Assembly: GCF_001428065.1 (NCBI RefSeq)
Contig: NZ_LMSE01000004.1
Coordinates: 652,144-686,350 of the forward strand
Direction of reading: 5' to 3'
DNA: 34,207 nt
From: Nostocoides sp. Soil756
GTDB taxonomy: Bacteria > Actinomycetota > Actinomycetes > Actinomycetales > Dermatophilaceae
Shown: one piece after another, positions 12,590 through 20,751 of the stretch
Position numbering within the stretch: the first letter of the stretch is position 1
How the letters are laid out: each line of letters begins with the position of its first letter
Position numbers and translations under genes: made by a program
Notes under the pieces: model-generated
Databases searched by the model: none
What the model was told of the DNA's origin: nothing
What the model saw: only the letters and a program-made list of their open reading frames with translations

Positions 12590-14109
12590 GCACCGCGACC
12601 GAGCCCGTGCTGGGCTTCGACGAGGCCCTCGCGACCTACGACCCCGTGATGGGCCTCGAGGTCCACGTCGAGCTGGGCACCGCCACCAAGATGTTCTGTG
12701 GCTGCCCGACGGAGTTCGGGGCCGAGCCCAACACCCAGACCTGCCCGGTGTGCCTCGGGTTGCCCGGCGCGCTGCCGGTGGTCAACGAGAAGGCCGTCGA
12801 GTCGGCCATCCGGATCGGGCTGGCGCTCAACTGTTCCATCGCGCCGTGGTGCCGGTTCGCGCGGAAGAACTACTTCTACCCGGACATGCCGAAGAACTTC
12901 CAGACCTCGCAGTACGACGAGCCCATCGCGTTCGAGGGGTACCTCGACGTCGAGCTCGACGACGGCTCGACGTACCGCGTCGAGATCGAGCGGGCCCACA
13001 TGGAGGAGGACACCGGAAAGTCGCTGCACGTCGGCGGCTCCACCGGCCGCATCCACGGCGCCACCCACAGCCTGGTCGACTACAACCGCGCCGGCATCCC
13101 GCTCGTCGAGATCGTCACCAAGCCGATGCTCGGCGCGGGGGAGCGCGCGCCCGAGGTCGCCAAGGCCTACGTGGCGACGCTGCGCGACCTGCTCAAGGCG
13201 CTCGAGGTGTCGGACGTGAAGATGGAGCAGGGCTCGATGCGCTGCGACGTCAACCTGTCGCTGATGCCGAAGGGCAGCGCGGTGCTCGGCACCCGGACCG
13301 AGACCAAGAACGTCAACTCGCTGCGCTCGGTCGAGCGGGCGGTCCGCTACGAGATCGGGCGGCACGCCGCGGTGCTCTCCGGCGGAGGCTCGATCACGCA
13401 GGAGACCCGTCACTGGCACGAGGACACCGGCATCACGACCTCCGGCCGGCCCAAGTCCGACGCCGACGACTACCGCTACTTCCCCGAGCCCGACCTGGTG
13501 CCGGTGGCCCCCGCCGCCGAGACCGTCGAGGCGCTGCGCGCGACGCTGCCCGAGCCGCCCGCCGAACGCCGTCGCCGTCTGCAGACCACCTGGGGCTACA
13601 GCGACCTCGAGATGCGTGACGTGATGAACGCCGGGCTCGTCGAGCTGGTCGAGGAGACCGTGGCCGCCGGGGCCTCGCCGGCCGCGGCCCGCAAGTGGTG
13701 GTCGGGAGAGATCGCCCGGCGCGCCAACACCGAGGGCGAGGACGTGCCCACCTACGCCGAGCGGCTCGGGGTGACCCCAGCGCACGTGGTCGAGCTCGAG
13801 GGGCTCGTCACCGCCGGCCGGCTCAACGACTCGATGGCCCGCCAGGCCTGGGAGGGCGTCCTCGACGGCGAGGGCACGCCCACCGCGGTCGCCGACGCCC
13901 GCGGGCTCGAGCTGGTGCAGGACACCGGCGCGCTCGAGGCCGCGGTCGACGCCGTCATCGCGGCCAACCCCGACGTCGCCGACAAGATCCGCGACGGCAA
14001 GGTGCAGGCCGTGGGCGCGCTCATCGGCCAGGTCATGCGTGAGATGAAGGGCCAGGCCGACGCCGGCGTGGCCCGCACGATCATCCTGGAGCGGCTCGGC
14101 CAGGCCTGA
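12586..14109 (+). CDS. gatB: Aspartyl/glutamyl-tRNA amidotransferase subunit B
   Basis: A 507-residue protein that phosphorylates and amidates the misacylated tRNA. The N-terminal cradle carries the zinc-binding cysteines C38, C40, C53 and C56 (MFCGCP and TCPVCLG), followed by signature segments [30 protein letters not shown] and MRCDVNLSL. The helical and YqeY-like tail domains (about residues 330-507) end in [16 protein letters not shown]. It overlaps gatA by 4 bp and ends 22 bp before the stop of a convergent gene. No anomaly seen. Confidence 0.97.
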
Positions 14110-14131
14110 CCGGCCCTCGGGGTCCCCGGGG

Positions 14132-14671
14132 TCAGGGGAGGCGGCGCCAGCCGTCCTCGTCGGCCTCGAGGAGCAGGACGTCGCCCGGCGGCGGCACCAG
14201 GTCACGGGCGCTCGCGCGCGGTGCGCCGACCAGCGCGGGTACGCCGGCCCCGAGCGCCTCGCCGTGCGAGACCACCAGGACGGCCTCGCCCCGGTGCGTG
14301 TCGGCGACCTCCTCGAGCACGGCCCGGACCCGGTCGACGACGTCGGCGATGCGCTCGCCGCCGGGGAGGCCGCCGTCGGACTCGCGCAGGCCTTCGCGCA
14401 CGACCACGGGGACGCCGAGGACGGCCGCCGCGATCTCGGCGGTCTGCGCCGCGCTCGGGAGCGGGCTGGACCAGACACGCGCCACGTTCTCGCCGCGCAG
14501 CCGCTCGCCGAGGGCGCGGGCCTGGTCGCGCCCGGCCGCTGTCAGGGCACCCCCGGCGCCCGTCAGGGCATCCCCGGCCGCCGTCAGGGCTTCCCCGGCA
14601 CCGGCCGGGCCGAGCTCGTCCTCACCGGGGCGCGCCAGGAACACCCGGGCCGGGCAGTGCAGGTCCGACAC
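14132..14671 (-). CDS. Histidine phosphatase-superfamily protein lacking the RHG histidine
   Basis: A 179-residue protein of the phosphoglycerate-mutase-like fold. The usual RHGE catalytic motif reads R14-P15-G16-E17 (VFLARPGE), so the phosphate-accepting histidine is replaced by proline. The second histidine is kept (H136 in VVSHGEA), as are WSSPLPSAAQTAEI and GLRESDGG-like segments. Just after the altered motif is a threefold 7-residue repeat (G-x-A-L-T-x-A, residues 26-46) where normal members have a single LTxxG. GTG 14671 lies one base after the stop of the DUF937 gene, so the two are coupled. It is probably non-catalytic, or uses different chemistry; a sequencing error (CCC for CAC) is the simplest alternative. 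Confidence 0.75.
   Translation of the reverse strand: MSDLHCPARVFLARPGEDELGPAGAGEALTAAGDALTGAGGALTAAGRDQARALGERLRGENVARVWSSPLPSAAQTAEIAAAVLGVPVVVREGLRESDGGLPGGERIADVVDRVRAVLEEVADTHRGEAVLVVSHGEALGAGVPALVGAPRASARDLVPPPGDVLLLEADEDGWRRLP
14541..14603. repeat. Three in-frame 21-bp tandem repeats within the pseudo-phosphatase gene
   Basis: GTCAGGGC recurs at 14541, 14562 and 14583, each starting an imperfect 21-bp unit. On the coding strand this gives three copies of a seven-residue G-x-A-L-T-x-A unit near the active-site loop. Confidence 0.85.
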
Positions 14672-14672
14672 G

Positions 14673-15263
14673 TCAGCGGCGGCCGCCGCCGAGGAGGCCG
14701 CCGAGGACGTCGCCGATGATGCTGCCCGCGTCGATGCCGCCCGAGCTGGGCGCACCGCCGGCCGGCCCCGAGCGGCCGGTGGCGTTGCCCAGCACCTGGC
14801 CCAGGACGTCCTGCAAGCCGCCGGCACCCCCGGTGGCCGCACCGCCCCGGGCCCCGCCGAGCACCTGCTTCGCGAGCCAGGACATCACGATGGGCGCCAG
14901 GAGGGGGATGATGCGCTGCACCAGCTGGCCGCCCACGTCGGCCCCGCTGAGCGGGGACTCGCCCAGCCGCGCGGCGACCGCCTCCTGCTGGGCGCCGAAC
15001 ACGTGCCCCGCGATGCGCTGGCCGTCCGCCTCGTCGACCTGGTCGAGCGAGACCCCGCCGTCGAGGAGGGTCGGGTCGTGCCGGCCCAGGGCGTCGACCA
15101 GCGAGCTCGCCCCCGACGGCTCCTGGGCGTTGGCGCTCATCCCGCCGAGGAGGGCCGGCAGGGCGGCCGAGGCGGCCTGGCGGACCTGGTCGGGCGAGGC
15201 GCCGAGGCGGCCCGCGATGTCGCCGACCGGGAGGGCGGAGAGGATCTCGTCGTACGCGCTCAT
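14673..15263 (-). CDS. DUF937 (YidB-like) domain protein
   Basis: A 196-residue protein beginning MSAYDEILSALPVGDIA, typical of DUF937 proteins. An Ala/Leu-rich helical core (VRQAASAALPALLGGMSANA, LVDALGRHDP) continues to a hydrophobic segment (QLVQRIIPLLAPIVMSWLAKQVLGG, about residues 110-135) and a Gly-rich C terminus ending GGLLGGGRR. The biochemical role of DUF937 is not known. The ATG at 15263 is preceded by GAAGAAGG on the minus strand. A TAGGGT box on that strand (15317-15312) is a plausible promoter about 50 bases upstream. The next gene starts 1 bp after its stop. Confidence 0.8.
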   Translation of the reverse strand: MSAYDEILSALPVGDIAGRLGASPDQVRQAASAALPALLGGMSANAQEPSGASSLVDALGRHDPTLLDGGVSLDQVDEADGQRIAGHVFGAQQEAVAARLGESPLSGADVGGQLVQRIIPLLAPIVMSWLAKQVLGGARGGAATGGAGGLQDVLGQVLGNATGRSGPAGGAPSSGGIDAGSIIGDVLGGLLGGGRR

Positions 15264-15390
15264 GGGGGCCTTCTTCGCTCGGGGCGGCGCGGCGCACGCC
15301 CGCTGACTGCGACCCTAGCCCCGCGGAGGGTGATCCGGCCCGGGTCGCGTCGGGGCTGACGTGGCGGCGCGGCAGGAGGATGATCGGGGT

Positions 15391-15924
15391 ATGACCCGCG
15401 CCGCGCGAGACCGAACGCTCGTCCTCCTCCGCCACGCCAAGACGGAGGAGAGCAACCCCGGGGGCGACCACGACCGCGAGCTCACCGCGCGAGGCCGCCG
15501 CGACGCCGCCGAGGCCGGCCGATGGCTGTGCCGCGAGGGCATCGGCCTCGACGAGGTGCTGTGCTCCACGGCGGAGCGCACCCGGCAGACCTGCGAGGTG
15601 ATGTGGGAGGCGGGCTGCTCCGAGGGCGAGGTCCGCCACGACCGCCGCATCTACGGCGCCACGCCCGACGTGCTGCTCGACGTGGTCCGCGAGGCCGACG
15701 ACGACGCCGACGTGGTGATGGTCATCGGCCACGCCCCCGGCATCCCGGTCCTGGCAGAGCTGCTGGCCGACGGGGAGGGTAGTGCCGACGGGCACCGCGC
15801 GATGGCCGAGGGCTTCCCCACCTGCGCGCTGGCCGTGCTCCACTACGCAGGGCGGTGGGCCGACCTCTCGTTCGGCGACGCACGGCTCGAACGCTTCCAC
15901 GTGGCCCGGGGGGAGGAGCGATGA
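15391..15924 (+). CDS. SixA-type histidine phosphatase
   Basis: A 177-residue phosphohistidine-phosphatase-like protein with an intact RHG-type motif, R14-H15-A16 in LVLLRHAKTEESNPGGDHDREL, and the family sequence LTARGRRDAAEAGRWL. It continues with VLCSTAERTRQTCEV and the second histidine in VIGHAPGIPVLAELL. SixA-like enzymes remove phosphate from histidine in proteins, though many actinobacterial members have untested substrates. A purine-rich GCAGGAGG at 15372-15379 could be a ribosome-binding site, rather far (11 nt) from the ATG. It is divergent from the DUF937/pseudo-phosphatase pair and overlaps the next gene by 4 bp. Confidence 0.85.
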   Translation: MTRAARDRTLVLLRHAKTEESNPGGDHDRELTARGRRDAAEAGRWLCREGIGLDEVLCSTAERTRQTCEVMWEAGCSEGEVRHDRRIYGATPDVLLDVVREADDDADVVMVIGHAPGIPVLAELLADGEGSADGHRAMAEGFPTCALAVLHYAGRWADLSFGDARLERFHVARGEER

Positions 15925-16175
15925 GCCGGTCTCGACGGCGCTGGCAGGACCTCCCGCCGCAGGGGAGGGCGGCCCTGGTCGGGGTCGCTGCGCTCGATGC
16001 GGGGTTGCGGGCCTGGGCGCTGGCCGACCTGCGCACCCGCCCGGGGGCTCAGGTCGCGGGTCCGAAGGCGGCGTGGGCGGTGGCCCTGGCGGTGGTGAGC
16101 TCGGCGGGGGTGCTGCCGGCGGCCTATCTGCTGTGGGGCCGGCGTAGCGGACGGCACCTCCTGCCGCTCGACTGA
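15921..16175 (+). CDS. Small two-helix membrane protein (PLDc_N-like)
   Basis: An 84-residue protein: basic N terminus, first helix at about residues 15-36 (AALVGVAALDAGLRAWALADL), an R-T-R-P...V-x-G-x-K linker, and a second helix ending in YLLWGRR. The W-x-x-x-D-L...K-x-x-W...GRR pattern resembles the N-terminal membrane domain of cardiolipin synthase/phospholipase-D-like proteins, found alone in many actinobacterial small membrane proteins. The ATG overlaps the stop of the SixA-like gene (ATGA at 15921-15924) and has GGAGG upstream. The function is unknown. Confidence 0.6.
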   Translation: MSRSRRRWQDLPPQGRAALVGVAALDAGLRAWALADLRTRPGAQVAGPKAAWAVALAVVSSAGVLPAAYLLWGRRSGRHLLPLD

Positions 16176-16577
16176 CGGCCCGGCCGTCTCCCGGGCCGCA
16201 CGGCTGGCGCCCCCGCCGCGGCCGGGCCGGGCACGGCACGTCCCGCCGCCGTCGGACCCTGCCGGCCCCGTTGTGGGTGTGGTGGCAGCAGGTCCGGATG
16301 CTCCCGGATCCGGGCCGGCCCAGCCTTCGGAGCACCTGTCCGTGTGCTCCAGGACGTGCGCTCCCGCTCGGATGTCGGAGCAGACATCCATGTGCTCCGA
16401 AGGGCAAAGCAGGGGGTGGGCGGTGCGCCGCGACGGTGTGGCCCGGTACTCGGAGCATCCGGACCTCCTGGGGGGACTACTCCTCGGAGCGGCCGGGAGG
16501 CGGCGCGCTGGGGCGACGCAACCGCAGGCTCCGCGACGATCGCACCCGGTCGCCGGGCGGCGACCGCACGGGCCGGC
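16176..16577. other. 402-bp gene-free region containing a nested palindrome
   Basis: No convincing protein gene lies between the PLDc_N-like gene and the SDR gene. Open frames exist on both strands, but none has a ribosome-binding site or a recognisable domain. The centre is occupied by the structured element at 16290-16466. The motif TCGGAGCA occurs perfectly at 16327, 16375 and 16450, inverted at 16393, and as near-matches at 16299, 16345 and 16484. Confidence 0.75.
16290..16466. repeat. 177-nt nested inverted-repeat element (candidate structured RNA or palindromic mobile repeat)
   Basis: All pairings are perfect. Outer arms: 15 bp, 16290-16304 with 16452-16466. Inside a symmetric 5x5 internal loop come 7 bp, 16310-16316 with 16440-16446. 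Then 12 bp (CCTTCGGAGCAC), 16324-16335 with 16392-16403. Then 7 bp, 16370-16376 with 16383-16389, closing a GGAGCA loop. Alternative local stems also exist (16329-16335 with 16344-16350; 16375-16382 with 16393-16400). The same GGAGCA/TGCTCC word is used at every level. It contains no coding potential or terminator-like T tract. Possibilities are a noncoding RNA, a MITE/REP-like palindrome or a multi-site operator; sequence alone does not decide. Confidence 0.7.
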
Positions 16578-17603
16578 TCAGCGCGGGTCGAGCCCGGTGG
16601 CGTCGGCGACCCACCGCCAGTACCGCCCGACCTCGTCGCCGCCCGGGCGGGTGCGGGCGAGCACGTGGGTGGGCCGGGGCCGGCGGTCGTGCCACAGGCG
16701 ACCGGGCGCGAGGGGCGCGTCGGTGGCCAGCAGCCACACCGTGGTGTCGGCGCCCGCGGTGTCGCTGCGCAGGACCGGGCGCAGCGCAGCGGCGAACCGG
16801 GGGAGTGAGGAGTCGAGCCCCGGGGTGGCGGCCCATCCGGGGTGCGTCGCGTGGACCGACACTCCGTCGGCGCCCCACCGCCGCGCCAGCACGGGGAGCA
16901 GCTCGACCTGGCCGCGCTTGCTGCGGGCGTACGCGACGCTGCCGCTGTAGGGGTCGCCCCGGTACTCGGGGTCGTCGGCCGGCAAGGCCTGGGTGTACAT
17001 CCCGCCCGAGGTGACGAACACGACCCGCCCGGCATCGGCCGCGAGCTCGGGCAGCAGCAGCTCGGTCATCAGGACCGGCCCGAGCACGTGGAGGGCCTGG
17101 GTGAGCTCGTGCCCCTGGGTCGACTCCGTGCGCTGCGCCGGCAGGGCGCCGGCGTTGTGCACCAGGCCGCGCAGGGGGCCGCCCTCGGCGCGGAAGGCCT
17201 CGGCGAAGGCCCGCACCGACGCCAGGTCGGACACGTCGCAGCGCCACACCCGGGCGACGTCGGGGTGGCCGTTGGCGGCCCGGGCCTCGTCGGCCACGAC
17301 CTCGCCCCGCCCGACGTCGCGCACCACCAGGTGCACCCGCGCCCCCAGCGTGGCCAGGTCGAGCGCGGTGCGCCGGCCGAGCCCGGACGAGGCGCCGGTG
17401 ACCGCCACGGCGTGCCCGCGCAGCGCGTGGGGCGCCGGGTCGGCCGGCCACCCGGGCAGCCGGCGCCGGACCCCGAGCCCGAGAGCGGTGAAGCCCGGGG
17501 CGACGGCGCGGTCGAGCAGCGTGTCGAGACCGCGGGCGGCGGCCCGCGCGGCCCCGGCCGCGGCCGCATGCCCGGCCGCGGGCCCGGAGGGGGAGTCGCT
17601 CAC
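16578..17603 (-). CDS. Short-chain dehydrogenase/reductase (SDR), light-dependent-protochlorophyllide-reductase-like subgroup
   Basis: A 341-residue NAD(P)-dependent oxidoreductase with an extra N-terminal segment of ~60 residues before the Rossmann fold. Visible motifs: cofactor loop TGASSGLG, RDV strand end, CDVSDLASVRAF, NAG in LVHNAGAL, catalytic serine in FVTSGGMYTQ and Y-x-x-x-K in AYARSKRGQ. PGW in THPGWAATPGLDSS fits SDRs related to human DHRS/retinol-dehydrogenase types. The substrate is unknown. The GTG start overlaps the MarR gene stop (GTGA at 17600-17603), so it is the second gene of a MarR operon and probably controlled by that regulator. Confidence 0.88.
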   Translation of the reverse strand: MSDSPSGPAAGHAAAAGAARAAARGLDTLLDRAVAPGFTALGLGVRRRLPGWPADPAPHALRGHAVAVTGASSGLGRRTALDLATLGARVHLVVRDVGRGEVVADEARAANGHPDVARVWRCDVSDLASVRAFAEAFRAEGGPLRGLVHNAGALPAQRTESTQGHELTQALHVLGPVLMTELLLPELAADAGRVVFVTSGGMYTQALPADDPEYRGDPYSGSVAYARSKRGQVELLPVLARRWGADGVSVHATHPGWAATPGLDSSLPRFAAALRPVLRSDTAGADTTVWLLATDAPLAPGRLWHDRRPRPTHVLARTRPGGDEVGRYWRWVADATGLDPR

Positions 17604-18118
17604 ATCAGCGCCCGCATGGCGGCCGTGGCCCCGCGCAGGTAGCGCTCGACGACCGCGCGCTCGGCGTCGGTGAGAGCGGCGTCGGTCTCGGCCAGGCCGG
17701 CGAACATGGGGGCGAGCCGGGTGAGGATCTCGAGACGACCCGAGTCGGTGATGACGACCTCGGTGCGGCGGCCGTCGCCCGCGTGCGGGCGGCGCTGCGC
17801 GTGGCCACGCGCGACGAGCCGGTCCACCACTCCGGAGGAGGCGGCCGAGGTGACGCCCAGCTCGCGGGCGAGCTCGACCGGGCCCATCGGAGCCGCCATG
17901 AGGTGACGCAGCGAGTGCAGCTCGCTCACCGACAGCCCGGCGCGGCGGGCGACCTCGTGGGGCACCTGGCCGGCGACGTCGACCAGCTCCTGGAGCGCCT
18001 CGAGCGAGCCCGACGACCGGTACGCGGGGACGACGGTCTGCAGCATCTCGGCGTCGGAGGTGCGCTCGTCCGTCGGGTGGTTTGCGCCCCGGGGTGTCGG
18101 GTCCGTAATATCACTCAC
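17600..18118 (-). CDS. MarR-family transcriptional regulator
   Basis: A 172-residue protein with a ~45-residue N-terminal extension and a winged helix-turn-helix: LSVSELHSLRHLMAAPMGPVELARELGVTSAASSGVVDRLVARGHAQRR is followed by the wing (HAGDGRRTEVVITDSG) and a C-terminal dimerisation helix. MarR proteins usually repress a divergent or neighbouring efflux gene and are released by a small ligand. Here the regulator is divergent from an MMPL exporter across 59 bp containing an AT-rich palindrome. The start is GTG 18118, giving MSDITDP. Autoregulation and control of both operons are likely. Confidence 0.88.
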   Translation of the reverse strand: MSDITDPTPRGANHPTDERTSDAEMLQTVVPAYRSSGSLEALQELVDVAGQVPHEVARRAGLSVSELHSLRHLMAAPMGPVELARELGVTSAASSGVVDRLVARGHAQRRPHAGDGRRTEVVITDSGRLEILTRLAPMFAGLAETDAALTDAERAVVERYLRGATAAMRALM

Positions 18119-18177
18119 CTACTTAGTAACTTGGTGAATCATCACCTGAACTACCACTCTACCAAGGGAGAACACCG
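18119..18177. promoter_or_regulatory. MarR-type operator and MMPL promoter
   Basis: This is one of the most AT-rich spots of the window. GGTGA-ATCA-TCACC (18133-18146) is a perfect palindrome, flanked by TAGT (18125) and ACTA (18150-18153) and by TACTTAGTA (18120-18128), which is itself palindromic. A weak promoter for MMPL, TTGGTG (18131-18136) with CACTCT 18 bp on, would have its -35 box under the palindrome. AAGGGAG at 18164-18170 is a good ribosome-binding site 7 nt before ATG 18178. Confidence 0.6.
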
Positions 18178-20211
18178 ATGGGCCGGATCGCGGAGCTGAT
18201 CACGCGGCGGTGGGTGGCGGGGCTCCTGGCCCTGTTCGCGCTGCTGGGAGCGGGGGCCGTCATCGGCGTCGTGGGCCAGGCCGAGCAGCCGCCCACCACG
18301 ATCGCCGCCCTCCCCATCGGCTCCGACAGCCGGGCCGCCGCCGAGCTGCGGGCCGAGCTGCCCGAGGCCGAGGGGTCGACCGCGATCGTGCTCTACGCCG
18401 CCGACACCCCCCTCACCGCCGAGCAGCTCGCCGTGGTGCAGGAACGCGCCCGCAGCCTGCCCGGGGCCACCGGTGCGCCGGCCCGGGTCGCTGAGGACGG
18501 CACCGCCGCCACCATCGTCGTGCCCGTCACCACCAAGGACGCCACCGAGACCGCCCAGGTCGTCACCGAGCTGCGCGCCGCCGCCTCGGCCGACCTCCCC
18601 CCAGGTCTCACCGCCCAGGTCACCGGTCCCGCGGCCATCCAGGCCGACCTGGCCGCGGTCTTCGACGGTGCGAACGTGCGCCTCCTCGCGGCCACCGCGT
18701 CGGTGGTGGCCCTGCTGCTCGTCATCACCTACCGCAGCCCGGTGCTCTGGCTCGTGCCGCTGACCGTGGTGGGCGCCGCCGACCAGCTGGCCGCCGTGCT
18801 CGCCACGCGCACCCTGGCCTTCTTCGACGTGCAGTGGGACGAGTCGACCATCGGCATCCTCTCGGTGCTCGTGTTCGGCGCCGGCACCGACTACGCCCTG
18901 CTGCTCATCTCTCGCTACCGCGACGAGCTCCGGGTCTTCGAGGACCGACGCGACGCGATGGCCCACGCCCTGGGCCGCACCGCCGAGGCCGTGCTCTCGA
19001 GTGCCGTGACCGTGACGCTCGGCCTGCTCACCCTGCTGCTGTCGGTGTTCCCGTCGACCCGTGGGCTCGGGCTCGCGTGTGCGGTGGGCGTCCTCGTGGC
19101 CGCGACCTTCGCCCTGGTGGTGCTGCCGGCCGCCCTCGTCGTCTTCGGGCGCTGGGTGTTCTGGCCGAAGGTGCCGCACGTCGGGCAGGCCAGCCTGGCC
19201 GACTCGCGCTCCCCGTGGCGTCGCGTCGGCGATGCCGTCGCCGGCCGCCCCGCCGTCTTCGTCGCGGTCACCCTCGCCGTCCTCGCCATCGCCGCCGCAG
19301 GCATCACCCAGATCCGTACCGGCCTCGACGCCGCCGACCAGTTCCTCCAGAAGCCCGAGGCCATCGCTGCCGCCGAGCGGCTGGCGGAGTCCTTCCCGGC
19401 GGGGTCGGCCGACCCGACGCTGGTCGTCTCGCGCACCGACGACGCCGAGGCCCTCGCGGCCACCGTCGCCCAGGTCGACGGCGTGGCGAGCGCCCGGCCC
19501 GTCGCCAGCAGCGGCGGGGTCAGCGAGGTGGCCGCCGTCTTCGCGGCCGAGCCCGGCTCCCCGGCGGCCGAGCGCACGGTCATCGCGGTGCGGGACGCGC
19601 TCGCCTCGATGCCCGACACCCACGTCGGCGGCACCGAGGCCGAGGCGCTCGACACCGCACGCGCCTCCACCCGCGACCGCACGGTCGTCTTCCCGCTGAT
19701 CCTCGGGCTGGTGCTCGTGGCCCTGGGGCTGCTGCTGCGCTCGGTCGTGGCGCCGCTCGTCCTGGTGGCGACGGTGGTGGGTACCTACCTGGCGAGCCTC
19801 GGCCTCTCGTGGGTGATCTTCACCCAGGTGCTCGGGTTCGAGCGTCTCGACGACGGCGTGCCTCTGCTCGCCTTCGTGTTCCTGGTGGCACTGGGGGTCG
19901 ACTACAACATCTTCCTCGTCACCCGCGCGGCCGAGGAGGCCCGCGCGCACGGGGCCCGGCAGGGCATGCTGCGGGCGCTCGCGGCCACCGGCGGCGTCAT
20001 CACCAGCGCCGGCATCCTGCTGGCCGCGGTCTTCGCCGTGCTGGGCGTGCTGCCCCTGGTCGTGCTGGCGCAGCTCGGCGTCATCATCTGCGTCGGTGTG
20101 CTGCTCGACACCCTGGTCGTGCGCACCGTGCTGGTGCCGGCCATCGCGCTCATCCTGGGTGACCGCTTCTGGTGGCCGCGGCGGGTGGGGACGGCCCGGG
20201 GGGAGGCATGA
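18178..20211 (+). CDS. MMPL-family RND transporter
   Basis: A 677-residue membrane protein with two halves, each a transmembrane helix, a large extracytoplasmic loop and five further helices. The paired RND signatures are present: GTDYALLLISRYRDEL (from residue 236) and GVDYNIFLVTRAAEEA (from residue 573), whose Asp-Tyr pairs are the proton-relay positions of MmpL proteins. The length suits non-mycobacterial MMPL exporters of lipids, siderophore-like molecules or drugs. It starts at ATG 18178 after AAGGGAG. Divergent from and probably repressed by the MarR protein. The ATG of the TspO gene overlaps its stop. Confidence 0.92.
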   Translation: MGRIAELITRRWVAGLLALFALLGAGAVIGVVGQAEQPPTTIAALPIGSDSRAAAELRAELPEAEGSTAIVLYAADTPLTAEQLAVVQERARSLPGATGAPARVAEDGTAATIVVPVTTKDATETAQVVTELRAAASADLPPGLTAQVTGPAAIQADLAAVFDGANVRLLAATASVVALLLVITYRSPVLWLVPLTVVGAADQLAAVLATRTLAFFDVQWDESTIGILSVLVFGAGTDYALLLISRYRDELRVFEDRRDAMAHALGRTAEAVLSSAVTVTLGLLTLLLSVFPSTRGLGLACAVGVLVAATFALVVLPAALVVFGRWVFWPKVPHVGQASLADSRSPWRRVGDAVAGRPAVFVAVTLAVLAIAAAGITQIRTGLDAADQFLQKPEAIAAAERLAESFPAGSADPTLVVSRTDDAEALAATVAQVDGVASARPVASSGGVSEVAAVFAAEPGSPAAERTVIAVRDALASMPDTHVGGTEAEALDTARASTRDRTVVFPLILGLVLVALGLLLRSVVAPLVLVATVVGTYLASLGLSWVIFTQVLGFERLDDGVPLLAFVFLVALGVDYNIFLVTRAAEEARAHGARQGMLRALAATGGVITSAGILLAAVFAVLGVLPLVVLAQLGVIICVGVLLDTLVVRTVLVPAIALILGDRFWWPRRVGTARGEA

Positions 20212-20684
20212 CCCGGGCCCTGCTGGTCGCAGCCGTGCTGGTGGTGGTGGCGCTCTACGCCGTCCTCTCCGGCCGCTGGGTCTCCTCCGACCCGGGCTGG
20301 TACGACGCGCTCCCCAAGCCGTCGTGGCAGCCGCCCCCCTGGGTGTTCGGGGTGGTGTGGCCGCTGAACTTCCTCGCTCTCACGGTGAGCGGTGTGGCCA
20401 TCGCGTGGACCCGCCCGACCGGGGAGGCGCTGGGCTTCCTGGCCCTGCTCGTCGCGTCGGTGGCGGCTGCCCTCACCTGGGCGCACGCCTTCTACGTCCC
20501 CCACGATCTCGGCCGGGCCGCGCTGGCGCTGGTCGTGGCGCTGCTCCTCACCGTGGCCCTGGTGGTCGTGGCGGCAGGGTCGCTGCCGTGGGCCGGGTGG
20601 GTCCTGGTGCCGTACGCGGTGTGGATGGCGGTGGCCACCTCCCTCGCGCTGGCCTACTGGCGCCTGGTGCCCGAGGCCGCGTGA
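20208..20684 (+). CDS. TspO/MBR family tryptophan-rich membrane protein
   Basis: A 158-residue protein with five transmembrane helices. The family signature is clear: [28 protein letters not shown], then the aromatic-rich segment [14 protein letters not shown] and the final [21 protein letters not shown]. TspO proteins bind porphyrins and related ligands and are linked to tetrapyrrole and stress responses. The ATG overlaps the MMPL stop (ATGA at 20208-20211) with GGGAGG upstream, so it belongs to the MarR-controlled unit. Pairing with an MMPL pump hints at a shared hydrophobic or tetrapyrrole-like ligand, which is inference. Confidence 0.88.
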   Translation: MTRALLVAAVLVVVALYAVLSGRWVSSDPGWYDALPKPSWQPPPWVFGVVWPLNFLALTVSGVAIAWTRPTGEALGFLALLVASVAAALTWAHAFYVPHDLGRAALALVVALLLTVALVVVAAGSLPWAGWVLVPYAVWMAVATSLALAYWRLVPEAA

Positions 20685-20738
20685 ACCAGCCTCGCGGCCA
20701 CTCGTCGGGACACCCGCACAGGACAGCGGGAGCGAACC

Positions 20739-20751
20739 TAGGATGACCGGC
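20739..20751 (+). promoter_or_regulatory. Leaderless-type -10 box of ilvD
   Basis: TAGGAT at 20739-20744 ends 7 nt before ATG 20752. The in-frame ATG at 20743 would overlap the -10 box itself and so would not be transcribed from this promoter. Confidence 0.6.

Noticed and set aside
16324-16403. Repeated GGAGCA...TGCTCC units as a possible CRISPR remnant
   Set aside because: Units are imperfect, unevenly spaced and in both orientations, with no cas genes; a nested palindrome describes them better.
16271-17014. Several plus-strand open frames over the gene-free region and the SDR gene
   Set aside because: Arg-rich translations running through the nested palindrome and antisense to a clear SDR; no ribosome-binding site or domain.
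20743-20751. Alternative ilvD start at ATG 20743
   Set aside because: It lies within the TAGGAT -10 box; ATG 20752 has the 7-nt leaderless spacing found at other genes here.
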